Below, piece after piece: positions 1 through 8,098 of a stretch of 64,000 bases of DNA. Origin of the DNA: Eggerthellaceae bacterium (GTDB lineage Bacteria > Actinomycetota > Coriobacteriia > Coriobacteriales > Eggerthellaceae); NCBI GenBank assembly GCA_910575165.1, contig CAJTDS010000009.1:1-64000 (forward strand), written 5' to 3'. Position 1 is the stretch's first letter, and each line of letters starts with the position of its first letter. Position numbers and translations under genes: made by a program. Under the pieces are notes generated by a model that saw nothing but the letters and a program-made list of their open reading frames with translations, had not been told where the DNA came from and searched no databases.

Positions 1-161
1 CGGTGAAGATGGGCTACGGCTTCAGGAACACCGACAACCTCATAGCGCTGCTGATGCTGAGATGTTCGGACGCGAAGCCGCAACTGCCATGGAACCGATC
101 GGTTCCGGTGAAGAAAGCAGCTTAGCGATGCAACCCTCTAGCCACACAAACTACCGAAGCC
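1..161 (+). mobile_element. Right end of an insertion sequence (probably ISL3 family), truncated by the window edge
   Basis: The first 161 bases hold the last codons of a transposase, about 35 non-coding bases, and a segment at 134-161 that read inward on the minus strand begins GGCTTCGGTAGTTTGTGTGG. That resembles ISL3-family terminal repeats, which usually begin GG(C/G)T and are GTAG/GTGG-rich. From base 162 the sequence becomes a GNAT coding frame with no proper beginning, so the element appears to have inserted into that gene. The left end and target duplication lie outside the window, so family and exact boundary are inferences. Confidence 0.6.
3..125 (+). CDS. Transposase, C-terminal fragment (5' end outside the window)
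   Basis: The third forward frame is open from the window edge to a TAG at 123-125 and encodes 40 residues containing KMGYGFRNTDNLIALLML and ending VPVKKAA. A basic segment followed by GYGFRN near the C-terminus is typical of the end of IS204/IS1001/IS1165 (ISL3) DDE transposases. The stop lies 36 bases before the presumed element end, as expected for such an IS. Only the tail is visible, so the catalytic residues cannot be checked. Family assignment is moderate; that it is a transposase tail is likely. Confidence 0.6.
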   Translation: MKMGYGFRNTDNLIALLMLRCSDAKPQLPWNRSVPVKKAA

Positions 162-1222
162 TCAAGTTTTTTGCCCAACAATCGCTTTCGGCGGTGGCCG
201 TGATCGACGATGTGGTGTTCGGCCTGTACATCCTGCACCCGAACAACGTGGGCCGCTGCGGGCACGTGGCCAACGCCAGCTACGGCGTGTCCGAGCGCAG
301 TCGTGGGCTCGGCCTGGGACGCGAGCTGGTGAAAGACTCCCTGGCCCAGGCGGCGCGGCTGGGTTTCCGCGGCATCCAGTTCAACGCGGTGGTGGCCAGC
401 AACGTGGGAGCCATGCATCTGTACGAGGATCTGGGCTTCGCTCGCGTGGGCACCATCCCCGGCGGCTACCTGAACGGCTACGGTGCCTTCGAGGACATGC
501 ATATCTACTACCGCGACTGCAAGGAATGGGCCGACGGTTGCGGGTGCGGTTGCGGTGGCACGCAAGCTGGCGCGGTTGATAGCGGCGACAACGAGGAAGC
601 GGCCGCGGCGGCAGGCGGCGATGGTGCGGTCGGCGGCGACAGTGTGGAAGCTGGTCCGACGGCAGGCGGCGATGGTGCGCAGGCTGGCGCGGTGCCCGAT
701 GGCGACGGTGCGGATGGGGGCGCACTCAAGTCGCCCGTTGCGACCAGCGCCGACAGCGCGGAGGCGGCCGCGGCGGCCAACGGCGACAGCGCGGAAGTGC
801 CCGTTGCGACCAGCGGCAACAGGGCGAAATCGGCCGCGGCAGTCGGCGGCGATGGTGCTGACGAGGGCGCGCTCAAGCCGCCTGTTGCCGCCGAGCGGGT
901 GGAAGGCCCCGCTCCGTCAAAGGCTGCAGCGGCCATGCCGACCGAGCTCGACCTGGAGGCAGCGCAGGAAATTCTGGAAGAGGCCGCTAACGAAGCGGAG
1001 GCTGCAGCTGCCCCGAGCGAGGTGCTTGCCGACGAAGCGCAGCTGGAGGCGCAGTCCAAGAAGGCCATGGGCGAAAAGAAGCTGCAGAAGGCCGGAAAGA
1101 AGACGAAGCGCGGGAAGGGCAAGAAGGCCAAGAAGGGCAAAGGCGGCAAGAGCGGAGAGAAGTCGAAGACCAAAAAGAGCAAGAGGGGCAGGAAGCGCGA
1201 AGCGGGTAAGCAGGCAAAGTAG
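128..1222 (+). CDS. GNAT-family N-acetyltransferase, 5'-truncated by an IS, with long Ala-rich and Lys-rich tail
   Basis: Residues about 15-130 are a GNAT domain. They include the acetyl-CoA pyrophosphate loop RSRGLGLGRELV and the late motif NVGAMHLYEDLGF. About 40 residues that normally precede LSAVAV are missing; the frame now begins with codons supplied by IS sequence, so the protein may be inactive or untranslated. After the domain come about 170 residues of degenerate Ala/Gly/Asp-rich repeats, then an extremely basic tail (about residues 315-364, rich in KK, KGK and KSK) that resembles histone-H1-like bacterial tails. The TAG at 1220-1222 is followed by about 14 in-frame codons of similar composition, so it may be a nonsense mutation. 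No ribosome-binding site is obvious before the ATG at 128. Confidence 0.6.
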   Translation: MQPSSHTNYRSLKFFAQQSLSAVAVIDDVVFGLYILHPNNVGRCGHVANASYGVSERSRGLGLGRELVKDSLAQAARLGFRGIQFNAVVASNVGAMHLYEDLGFARVGTIPGGYLNGYGAFEDMHIYYRDCKEWADGCGCGCGGTQAGAVDSGDNEEAAAAAGGDGAVGGDSVEAGPTAGGDGAQAGAVPDGDGADGGALKSPVATSADSAEAAAAANGDSAEVPVATSGNRAKSAAAVGGDGADEGALKPPVAAERVEGPAPSKAAAAMPTELDLEAAQEILEEAANEAEAAAAPSEVLADEAQLEAQSKKAMGEKKLQKAGKKTKRGKGKKAKKGKGGKSGEKSKTKKSKRGRKREAGKQAK

Positions 1223-1582
1223 GAGGCCGCTAAGAAATACGGGCCGAAGCACGTCGGCAAGTGGGCCGCAACCCCGGCTCCCTCGGCCCTCAGTCCCCTT
1301 GTCCCTCGATTTCTCCAGCTCCTCCAGTCCTCGGTCCCTCCGGGCCCCAGCCCGTTGGTCCCCTGCTCCTTCAGCCCTCACCCCCCTTCGGTCCTCGGTC
1401 CCTTCGGCTCAAACCCCTCTGCCCCAGCCTTCCAGCCCCAAGGGCCCGGACCCTTTGGCTCCTGCTCCCCTCCGCCCTCGGTCCCTTCGGCTCCCATCCC
1501 CTTCAGCCCCTTCAGTCCCTCCGGCATCTATCCCCCGGTCCCCATCCCCTTCAGCCCCTTCGGCCTCCGGCATCGTGCATAG
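1223..1582. repeat. Pyrimidine-rich degenerate repeat tract after the GNAT gene
   Basis: This stretch is built from imperfect CCCTTCGG, GGTCCCTTCGGC and CCCCTTCAGCCC units. Two longer copies stand out: 1493-1528 and 1541-1574 both start CCCATCCCCTTCAGCCCC and both end CTCCGGCATC. Read in the frame of the upstream GNAT gene it would encode a Pro/Ser/Phe-rich segment (GPFGS and FSPF units) up to a TAG at 1580-1582. I see no independent start or ribosome-binding site and treat it as a low-complexity repeat, perhaps decayed coding sequence. Confidence 0.5.
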
Positions 1583-1631
1583 CGAGCAGGTTGTGCAGGA
1601 AAAGCGTATGAACCTGCCTGATATGCACGAT
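1572..1631. repeat. Dispersed hairpin repeat, copy A
   Basis: Arms 1572-1592 (ATCGTGCATAGCGAGCAGG then TT) and 1611-1631 are complementary at about 17 of 21 positions, with an 18-nt loop. The core has the same layout as copies B (12322), C (16401), D (34755) and E (48319): GGTT, a loop containing CTGCA or its complement, then AACC. The arms differ from copy to copy but stay self-complementary. There is no T-run after it, so it is not a standard terminator. Confidence 0.6.
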
Positions 1632-1756
1632 TTGGGGTGGCCCTCGCTCGATTGTCCGGCCCTTCAAAGTGCTTTCGGCGGTTGACGAGGGCGTTACCTT
1701 TTTGCTGCAAGTCCGTCCGCCGCCGCCCTGAAGTGCGTTCTGCGGCTGGCGTTCGC

Positions 1757-1762
1757 TACACT
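1757..1762 (+). promoter_or_regulatory. Probable -10 box of the ferric-reductase-like gene
   Basis: TACACT preceded by TTCGC. The same TTCGC/GTGC-TACACT pattern precedes several other genes here (10653, 34008, 62370). No convincing -35 box. It lies 88 bases before the ATG at 1850. Confidence 0.35.
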
Positions 1763-1849
1763 GGGGCTGCGGATGTTGGGCGGGCGCTGGGTATCGGCGG
1801 CCGCCTGCTAGCACTGTTCCACTCGACCTCCGAAAGCAAGGCGACCGCC

Positions 1850-2608
1850 ATGATTCCCTTCGTACCCTCCATCGTGCCCAACATCGTTCAAGCGCTGGTG
1901 CTGGTGGTGGCGTTCGCGCTGATTGCCGCGCCGGTGCTGCGGAAGCATCCGGTGCCGTTCTACGTGTTCTACGCGGCCCTCTCCGCCGTCACGCTCATCG
2001 ACGGCATTACCTGGGACCCGTGGGCCGACGTGGTGCTTGACCTGTTCGTCAGCTGCTACGTGGGTGTGGCGTTTTACCTGGTGGTCATGTTCGCCGGCGC
2101 GTTGCCGCGGAAATGGTGGGTGACCAAGCGCTTTCTTTCCGTGCGCACCGAGCTTTCCGTCATCGGCGGCTTCATCATCGCGGCCCACATCTGCCGCGTC
2201 GCGTTCATGATACCGCTGTCGTTGAGTATGTACTGGACGTTCATCTGGGGCGATGCGGCTCCGGTCATGATGGCGGCCGTTACCATCGTGGGCGTGCCGC
2301 TTCTGGTGTGTTTCGCGGTGCCGTGGCTGACGTCGTTTCGGTTCATCCGCAAGCGCATGAAGCACAGCACCTGGAAGACCATCCAGGCCATGGCCTACCC
2401 GTTCATGGGGCTGCTGGTGCTGCAGGGTATCCTGCTGAGCTTGGGCCACGCCATCTACGTGGGGCCCGGCACCGCCGAGTTCGCCGACTACATGGTTAAT
2501 GCCGCAACCTATCTGTTCTTCGGCATCGCCTACGTGGCATGCAAGGTGAGCATGGCCGTGAAAAACCACCAGAAGCAAGCGAAGCGAACTGCCCCGCAAG
2601 CCTCTTAG
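1850..2608 (+). CDS. Ferric-reductase-like haem membrane protein (MsrQ/FRE-type transmembrane domain)
   Basis: A 252-residue, almost wholly hydrophobic protein with six to seven predicted helices. Histidines lie inside helices (AAHICRVAF, LLSLGHAIYVG), and the loop TWKTIQAMAYP precedes a helix. This layout matches the ferric reductase-like transmembrane domain (MsrQ, NOX/FRE core), in which His pairs ligate b-type haem. No FAD/NAD domain is attached, so an electron partner is needed. I chose ATG 1850 because the hydrophobic frame begins there and AAGGCG lies just upstream; the longer open frame from 1637 has an arginine-rich lead that looks non-coding. It is likely to move electrons across the membrane. 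The substrate is unknown. Confidence 0.65.
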   Translation: MIPFVPSIVPNIVQALVLVVAFALIAAPVLRKHPVPFYVFYAALSAVTLIDGITWDPWADVVLDLFVSCYVGVAFYLVVMFAGALPRKWWVTKRFLSVRTELSVIGGFIIAAHICRVAFMIPLSLSMYWTFIWGDAAPVMMAAVTIVGVPLLVCFAVPWLTSFRFIRKRMKHSTWKTIQAMAYPFMGLLVLQGILLSLGHAIYVGPGTAEFADYMVNAATYLFFGIAYVACKVSMAVKNHQKQAKRTAPQAS

Positions 2609-2918
2609 GTGCTCGGGTTGCTGCAGGTGCGCGGGCGGGCAGTTGCAGCTTCACCGGATAGGCGTCCTTCGCGTAGGGGTCAGTTACCGCAGGTGAGCGG
2701 GCAGGCGGTTGCATCGCCCCCCATGCGCATGTCCAAGGCGGCCAGGGGCGATGGCGTCTGCGAAAGGACTAGCTGCCGTAGGAGTGCGAGAAAGTGGTTG
2801 CTTCTGTGCGCCACTGATGCATGCCGAAGCATGTAGCTTGTGCCGAAGTCGTTGCGCGAGCGTATTCGGAGTGATTGCCCTATGCGTTCGGGGGCGGACG
2901 TCGCCCTGCTCGTGTCAA
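2609..2918. other. Intergenic stretch with no recognisable gene
   Basis: GC-rich sequence between two convergent genes, before the four-unit repeat that starts at 2919. Short open frames on both strands lack ribosome-binding sites and recognisable protein features. Confidence 0.5.
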
Positions 2919-3034
2919 TGTAACCGATGACGGTTATGGCAGCCAAAACGTGCCACAACCGTCATCCGTTACAAAAAATCGTACATAAACGTCGTCGGTT
3001 ACATGGTTTTCTGCCATAAACGTCATCGGTTACA
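2919..3034 (+). repeat. 116-bp four-unit repeat element, copy 1
   Basis: Four 23-bp units lie at 2919-2941 (plus), 2951-2973, 2981-3003 and 3012-3034 (all minus), with start-to-start spacing of 32, 30 and 31. The unit reads TGTAACCGATGACGG followed by TTATGGCA, with a few variable positions. The reverse complement of 56876-56991 has the same length, the same orientation order and the same spacing, and matches at about 92 of 116 bases without gaps by hand alignment. The element lies between two convergent genes. No coding potential. Confidence 0.75.
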
Positions 3035-3225
3035 TCGGACCGCTACGACCGCCGTCGGGTGCGTCGCCCCCCACGGCCGTCATCGGTTGCATCGGGCTGC
3101 CACGGCCGCTGTCGGGTGCAGCAGGCTGTCACGGCAGCAATTGATTGCAGCGGGTTGCCAGCGGTCGCATCGGGCCGCTACAGTCGCCGTCGGGCGCACC
3201 GCTTCCCCGGCGCGTGTTTGATCCC
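3035..3225. repeat. Degenerate tandem continuation of the four-unit repeat
   Basis: After the fourth unit the sequence continues in five or six diverged copies with a period of about 30 bp. Each resembles CACGGCCGTCATCGG followed by TTGCATCGG, for example near 3080, 3110, 3140 and 3165. They look like decayed, GC-enriched descendants of the same unit. They end just before the stop of the helicase gene. Confidence 0.45.
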
Positions 3226-3240
3226 AGAACTCTAGATAGC

Positions 3241-5592
3241 CTAGCAGGAGCGATGGCGCTTGGCGCGTTCGCTGTGGGCGGTTTCCTTGTCGTAGCGCGT
3301 GTCGCTGGCGTTGTGGGTGCCCAGCGTGCAGCTCTTTTGCGCCTCTCCCTCTTCCAGCGGCGCGCGGAAGCTGAGGGCGCGTGGGGTTTCCAAGGCGTCG
3401 AATTTCACCAGGTAGGCGCGTTTCGTGAGGTCGATGGCCTCTACGGTGCCGTCGCCGAAGGTTTTATGGCGCACGCGGGCGCCCACGGCGAAGCGAGCCT
3501 CTTGCGCCAGCGCGGTCATCCACTGGTCGGATGCGGCGATGGCGGCGCGGGCGTGCTCCAGCTGCTCGTCGGTAGGGCGGTTCGAGAACTGCAGGGCCGC
3601 CGGGTCGATGTCAAGCAGGAAGCGCGACGGGTAGCGTCCGCTGCCTTCGTGGGAGAACCCTTCAGCTTCGGACAGGTACAGGCCGTCGCGGGCGCGGGTC
3701 ATGGCCACGAAAGCCAGCCGCCGCTCCTCCTCCATGGCTGCCGGCGTGGCGGTCTTCTTCGACGGCAGCACCCCTTCGGTCAGGGCGCACAGGAACACGT
3801 GGGGGAATTCCAGGCCCTTCGCGGCATGGATGGTCATGAGTCGCACCTGGTCGCGCTGGCTGCTTACGGCGTCGGCGTTGGACATGAGCGCCACCGACGA
3901 CAGGTAGTGCTCCAGCGTCACCTCTTCGCCGCAGGAGGTTTCGAACTCGTAGATGGCCTGCTTGAGCTCGGCCAGGTTGTCCAGCCGCTCCTGGCTGCCC
4001 TCGGTGCGCAGCATGCGCTCGTAGCCGCTGGCGGTCATAAGCGCCGCAAGCACCTCGGACACGGGGCGCCCTTCGTAAGCGCCGCTGAAATCGTCCACCA
4101 GCTTCAGCAGCGCCCGAGCCTTCGTGCCCTTGAAGATGTCGTCGTCGACGGAGCGCTGCAGCGCCTGGAACAGGCTGCACCCTTCGCGGGCGGCTACGTC
4201 CTGCAGATGCGCCATGCGCCGCTGCCCCAGGTTGCGCTTGGGGGTGTTGGCCACGCGGGCGAAGGACAGGTCGTCCTGGTAGGCCACAAGGCGCAGGTAG
4301 GAAAGTGCGTCTTTCACCTCTTTGCGGCCGAAGAAGGGAACGCCGCTGGTGAGCGCGTAGGGAATTTCTGCCTTCACCAGTGCTTCCTCGACCGAGCGCG
4401 AGGCGTAGTGGGCACGGTAGAGCACGGCCATGTCGCGGTAGCGCACCCCTCCCTCGTGCAGCGCCTGGATGCCTTCCGCAATCCAAGCAGCCTCTGCCGG
4501 ACTGCTCTTCGCGTGATGCCATACCGTGGGCCCGTGGTCGGTCCGCTGCGCCGTCAGCGACTTTTCCATGCGCGTGCGGTTCTTGGCGATGAGTGAGTTG
4601 GCCACGGCCACTACCTCGGGCACGCTGCGGTAGTTCTGCAGCATCATGATGGTGCGGGTGCCGGGGAAGCGCTTGTCGAAATCCAGCAGGTAGCGCACGT
4701 CGGCGCCGCGCCAAGTGTAGATGGTCTGGTCCGGGTCGCCCACTACGAACAGGTTGCCGTGGTAAGCCGCCAGCACCTCCATGAGCTGGTACTGGATGCC
4801 GTCGATGTCCTGGAATTCGTCCACCATGATGTATTCCAGCCGCTGCTGCCATTTCAGCCGCACGTCGGGGTAGGTCTCGAACAGGTGCAGCACGAACACG
4901 ATCAGGTCGTTGTAGTCCAGCCCGAAGCACTTCTTCTGGTGGTACAGATAGCCGTAGAAGATGATGTCCTTGGTACCTTCGGCCTGCAGAAAGCGCTGGT
5001 GCAGCCCGTCGATGGGCATGGCCAGCATATCGCGGCAGTAATCCGGCCGCTCCTGCAGCTTGATCATCTCGATCATGTCGCGGGCGTTGGCGAAGGTCAT
5101 GTCGCGCAGGGTGAGCCCGCGCTCTTCGTAGACCATGGCCAGCATGGCGTCGATGTCGCCGTTGTCCAGCACCAGGAAGCTCTTGGGGTAGTGCAGCGCG
5201 TTGCCGTCCTCTTTCAGCACGTCCACGCAGAAGCCGTGGAAGGTGTTGATGCGGCCGGTGTCGTTGTCGCCGGTGAGGCGGCGGATGCGGTGGCGCATTT
5301 CGGCGGCGGCCTTGTTGGTGAAGGTGGCGCACAGGATGTTGCCCGGCAGCACGCCCAGCTCGTTTACCAGGTAGGCGAAGCGGTGGGTGAGCGCGCGTGT
5401 CTTGCCCGTGCCAGCGCCAGCGATAACGCGCACGTAGCCCTCGGTGGTGGTGACCGCCTCACGCTGCGCCTGGTTCAGCCCGTTCAGCACCGACCGCGGC
5501 CGCGGAGTGTCGTCGGAAGCCGCAAGCGCGTTTCCCAAATCAGCGGGCAACAAGTCGTCGTTGGCGTCATATGGAACAAGCGTACTATTCAT
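3241..5592 (-). CDS. UvrD/PcrA-like superfamily I ATP-dependent DNA helicase
   Basis: A 783-residue SF1A 3'-5' helicase. Seen from the N-terminus: Q-motif (LNQAQREAV), Walker A GAGTGKT (about 59-65), motif Ia ATFTNKAAAEM, Walker B VDEFQDID, motif III VVGDPDQTIYTWRGAD, motif IV NYRS, motif V MTIHAAKGLEF and motif VI VAMTRARD. The C-terminus (GARVRHKTFGDGTV) is the Tudor-like tail common in PcrA/UvrD. Expected role: unwinding in nucleotide excision and mismatch repair and clearing of protein roadblocks. I place the start at ATG 5592, not at the upstream 5628, because a strong promoter (5600-5628) ends 7 nt before it. The gene converges on the ferric-reductase-like gene. Confidence 0.9.
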   Translation of the reverse strand: MNSTLVPYDANDDLLPADLGNALAASDDTPRPRSVLNGLNQAQREAVTTTEGYVRVIAGAGTGKTRALTHRFAYLVNELGVLPGNILCATFTNKAAAEMRHRIRRLTGDNDTGRINTFHGFCVDVLKEDGNALHYPKSFLVLDNGDIDAMLAMVYEERGLTLRDMTFANARDMIEMIKLQERPDYCRDMLAMPIDGLHQRFLQAEGTKDIIFYGYLYHQKKCFGLDYNDLIVFVLHLFETYPDVRLKWQQRLEYIMVDEFQDIDGIQYQLMEVLAAYHGNLFVVGDPDQTIYTWRGADVRYLLDFDKRFPGTRTIMMLQNYRSVPEVVAVANSLIAKNRTRMEKSLTAQRTDHGPTVWHHAKSSPAEAAWIAEGIQALHEGGVRYRDMAVLYRAHYASRSVEEALVKAEIPYALTSGVPFFGRKEVKDALSYLRLVAYQDDLSFARVANTPKRNLGQRRMAHLQDVAAREGCSLFQALQRSVDDDIFKGTKARALLKLVDDFSGAYEGRPVSEVLAALMTASGYERMLRTEGSQERLDNLAELKQAIYEFETSCGEEVTLEHYLSSVALMSNADAVSSQRDQVRLMTIHAAKGLEFPHVFLCALTEGVLPSKKTATPAAMEEERRLAFVAMTRARDGLYLSEAEGFSHEGSGRYPSRFLLDIDPAALQFSNRPTDEQLEHARAAIAASDQWMTALAQEARFAVGARVRHKTFGDGTVEAIDLTKRAYLVKFDALETPRALSFRAPLEEGEAQKSCTLGTHNASDTRYDKETAHSERAKRHRSC

Positions 5593-5599
5593 GTAAGGT

Positions 5600-5628
5600 A
5601 TTGTAGCGAACTTACGAACAGATGTCAC
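5600..5628 (-). promoter_or_regulatory. Promoter of the UvrD-like gene, predicted leaderless
   Basis: On the minus strand GTGACA (5628-5623), a 17-bp spacer, then TACAAT (5605-5600). The ATG follows 7 nt after the -10 box, so transcription should begin at or within a base or two of the start codon. There is no ribosome-binding site. Confidence 0.65.
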
Positions 5629-5771
5629 TATCGACCGCGCATCATGTCGAAAAGCGCAACCGGGCTGGTTCGGGCAAGAAGAAGGGCCAACCGCAAACGG
5701 CTGGCCCTGAGGTTTTGCAAGGGCAGTGCCCGACGCAGCAGCTGCGCTTCGCTGCCGTTCGCGCGCCTGCC

Positions 5772-7016
5772 CTAGAAGTTGTTCAGGCAGAACATCAGGT
5801 CCAGGGCGGCCAGCAGGGAATCGCGGTCAACTACCCAGGTGCCGTCCTGCTTGACCAGATCAAAGGCGACGCTGCAATCTTCGTCGATATCAGCGGTGTC
5901 CATGGCTTCCTGCGCGGCGTTGCCGATAAGCTGGATGAACTGGTCCAGGTCGGCGTCTTCGATGGCGGTCGGATCGCTGGAAAGCAGCTCCAGGATCTCG
6001 TCGGTATATTCCACCATGTCGGTGCACTCCAGGTCCAGGAACACCGTGGCCGTGCCCGCGTCTTCATCGGCCAAAGAGATAGCGGAGGACGGGTCGACCA
6101 CCACGGTGCTGGCCATCCACTGGGCCAAGGCCAGCGGCTCCATTCCTACGTCTTCCAGCGAGAACTCGCCGTCGCTGAAGTGCTGGAAGCACGTGGCTGC
6201 CTTGTCGGCCACGTAGCTCATGGCCTCCTCGTCGCCGGCCAGCGTTTCCAGGGTCATCACCGACACGTCCAGTGCTGCCTGGTCGTCCTCGGTGATGGCC
6301 ATCGGGCCGTCCGAGGAGCTGCTGGAATCGGAGCCGTAGGGCGTGGCGGCCGACCCGCTGGAGCTGTAGCTGTTGTAGTTGTAGTCGTAGTCGTAGTTGG
6401 CCAGCATGGCTATGCCGAAGGCGAAGAAAATCAGGTACGCGATAAGCGACAGCACCGAGAACACGATGCCGATGACGCCGCACACCTTCGCACCGGTGGT
6501 CTTGCCGTCCTTGCCGCCTGCGCGCACCACCTGGCCCGCCAGCACCAGGGCCACGATGCCCAGGATGATGCCGCCGATGACGGTCTCGGAGGTCAGGATG
6601 GCCAGGATGCCGCACACGAGCGCGCCCACGGCCTTGCCGCTGCTGGGCTGCTGGGCCTGGGGAGCCGGCGCGCCGTAGCTGTAGTCGGGCGCTGCTGCGT
6701 AGGGGCTGCCGCCCGTGGGCGCGCCAGGGCCGCCGGGAGCAGCGGCGGTGGGGGCGGTGCCGCAGGCTTGCGAGGGCATGTAGGTGGGCACGGGCTGGCG
6801 CTCGGGCGCGCCGGGGGCGGCTGCCGCCGACGTCGTCCCAACGGCCTCCGCGGTTTCGGTGCGCGTGGAGAATACCGTCGCCTCATCGGCGGTACCGGTG
6901 GAAACCGGCTGGTAGGCCTCCACGTTCTCCCAGCTCATTTCCTCCACGGTGCCAGGGTTGGCATCGGTGCCGTTCGCCCCGTCGGGCGTCTGGCCGGTCA
7001 GGTTCTCTTCTGCCAT
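5772..7016 (-). CDS. DUF4190-type membrane protein with Pro/Ala-rich N-terminus and extracytoplasmic acidic domain
   Basis: A 414-residue protein. Residues 1-130 are disordered and Ala/Pro/Gly/Tyr-rich. Two hydrophobic hairpin segments at about 133-165 (VGALVCGILAIL...) and 175-207 are separated by a short basic loop (RAGGKDGKT), the usual DUF4190 arrangement. A Tyr/Asn/Ser-rich linker (NYDYDYNYNSYSSS) then leads to a C-terminal acidic globular domain of about 180 residues, like the DUF5105/lumazine-type domains found after such anchors. AAGGAGA lies 6 nt before the ATG. Function unknown; a surface-exposed, membrane-anchored protein is the most that can be said. Confidence 0.6.
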   Translation of the reverse strand: MAEENLTGQTPDGANGTDANPGTVEEMSWENVEAYQPVSTGTADEATVFSTRTETAEAVGTTSAAAAPGAPERQPVPTYMPSQACGTAPTAAAPGGPGAPTGGSPYAAAPDYSYGAPAPQAQQPSSGKAVGALVCGILAILTSETVIGGIILGIVALVLAGQVVRAGGKDGKTTGAKVCGVIGIVFSVLSLIAYLIFFAFGIAMLANYDYDYNYNSYSSSGSAATPYGSDSSSSSDGPMAITEDDQAALDVSVMTLETLAGDEEAMSYVADKAATCFQHFSDGEFSLEDVGMEPLALAQWMASTVVVDPSSAISLADEDAGTATVFLDLECTDMVEYTDEILELLSSDPTAIEDADLDQFIQLIGNAAQEAMDTADIDEDCSVAFDLVKQDGTWVVDRDSLLAALDLMFCLNNF

Positions 7017-7062
7017 GGTCTCTCCTTCTAACCGGATGCGGGGAAGTTGCTCCCCGCAGGCT

Positions 7063-7074
7063 TACATATATGTA
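7063..7074. promoter_or_regulatory. Perfect 12-bp palindrome upstream of the DUF4190 gene
   Basis: TACATATATGTA lies 47 bases before the start at 7016, on the promoter side. It is an AT-rich island in GC-rich DNA and could be a -10 region (TACATA on the minus strand) or an operator. Its role is unproven. Confidence 0.3.
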
Positions 7075-7125
7075 GTGCACGGACGTGCAATGCACGGCGC
7101 TCGGATTGCAAGGGGCTTCGCGCTT

Positions 7126-7154
7126 GCAAGCGCGCCCTCCTGGCGGGCGCTTGC
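7126..7154 (-). terminator. Hairpin after yqeY
   Basis: GCAAGCGC arms at 7126-7133 and 7147-7154 continue inward through GCCC/GGGC around a short loop, 18 nt beyond the yqeY stop. There is no T-tract, so intrinsic termination is uncertain. Confidence 0.35.
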
Positions 7155-7171
7155 TTCCCCGTTGCCGGGCG

Positions 7172-7615
7172 TTAGGCCAGCTTCTCGCCCAGAAGCTTCG
7201 CGGCCTGGGCCTTGTCGAAGTTGCCGCCGGTGGCCTTGGTGAGGGCCCCCATCACGCGGCCCATGTCCTTCTTCGTGGCCGCGCCGGTCTCGGTCAGGGT
7301 GGCGTCCACCAGCGCTTCCAGCTCGGCGCCTTCCACCTGGCGGGGCAGGTAGCTCTCCAGCACTGCCACCTGCTTGGTCAGCATGTCGGTGCGCTCCTGG
7401 TCGTTGCCGGCCTTGATGGACCCGTCCAGCGTCTCCTTCGTCTGCTTGATGACGCGCTTGAGCATGGCGTCCACGTCGGCGTCGGTGACGTCGCGGCGCT
7501 CGTTCACTTCTATGTTCTTGATTTCGCCGTGAACCTGGCGCAGGATGGACAGCCGCGGCTTGTCCTTCGCCTTCATAGCGTCTTTGATTGCTTCCTTCAG
7601 TTCATCGTAGGTCAT
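7172..7615 (-). CDS. yqeY: YqeY / GatB-YqeY-domain protein
   Basis: A 147-residue helical protein beginning MTYDELKEAIKDAMKAKDK and containing LSILRQVHGEIKNIEV, the signature of the YqeY family related to the tail of GatB/GatE amidotransferase subunits. YqeY proteins are about 150 residues, so this one is complete. They are thought to bind tRNA, but no enzymatic role is established. Start: ATG 7615 is preceded by GAGGAGC; an upstream in-frame ATG at 7750 would add 45 non-homologous residues. The gene is monocistronic, with a TATACT box at 7679-7674. Confidence 0.85.
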   Translation of the reverse strand: MTYDELKEAIKDAMKAKDKPRLSILRQVHGEIKNIEVNERRDVTDADVDAMLKRVIKQTKETLDGSIKAGNDQERTDMLTKQVAVLESYLPRQVEGAELEALVDATLTETGAATKKDMGRVMGALTKATGGNFDKAQAAKLLGEKLA

Positions 7616-7673
7616 GGGCTGCTCCTCTGGGTTTCCCAACGGGAATCGTGCATGGCCGTTGCGGCCGCCTGCG

Positions 7674-7679
7674 AGTATA
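7674..7679 (-). promoter_or_regulatory. -10 box of yqeY
   Basis: TATACT on the minus strand with the extended context GCGG, 58 bases before the ATG. No good -35 at 17 bp. Confidence 0.4.
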
Positions 7680-7939
7680 CCGCACCCGTGCGCCAGAGCT
7701 GACAGATTCGCTGAGATTAACCGAACCGTGATGCGCGCAGGGGGCGGCACGCGCTGGCATCACCTCCTGACGTTTCGCAAGTAGTAAGCCTATGAGCAGG
7801 GGATACTCGATTCCGTATGTTTCGGGTGGTCACAGATTTCGGCCGCTTTCCTATAGTTCGAAACGTTGATGGCGGCGGTGGCAGAACCGCTGTCGCCGCA
7901 AATGATTTCTGGTTGAAGGCGCTCTCGCCGTGCGGGCGA

Positions 7940-8098
7940 TTTCTGGCAGAGATTGGGGGCTTGGCAAATATCGGCTTGCGGATCGCGCCTTTATTCCAGG
8001 GGTCTCGGCTTGTTTTCCCAGGTGGGAAATTCTCGCGCCCGCTCAGGCTTCCCCGGGATTGTGCTGAGATTTGCCAAACCCCCAATCTCTGCCAGAAA
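7940..8098. repeat. 159-bp element with 30-bp terminal inverted repeats (MITE-like)
   Basis: The left arm 7940-7969 (TTTCTGGCAGAGATTGGGGG then CTTGGCAAAT) is the reverse complement of 8069-8098 with one mismatch in 30. The 99-bp interior holds no credible gene; it contains a smaller inverted pair, TTTCCCA/TGGGAAA, near 8015. The structure suggests a non-autonomous mobile element or a long cruciform/hairpin RNA. A related half-site, with GGCAGAAATCGCAGGTTTGG, occurs once more near 20011. No target duplication was recognised. Confidence 0.65.

Noticed and set aside
1355-1582. Possible Pro/Ser-rich protein gene after the GNAT gene
   Set aside because: There is no ribosome-binding site and the coding potential comes from low-complexity repeats. 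It is recorded as a repeat tract in the GNAT frame.
2919-3034. Four spaced repeats that at first look like a small CRISPR array
   Set aside because: The units are in mixed orientation, the gaps are only 7-9 bp, the same arrangement recurs at 56876-56991, and no cas genes are present.
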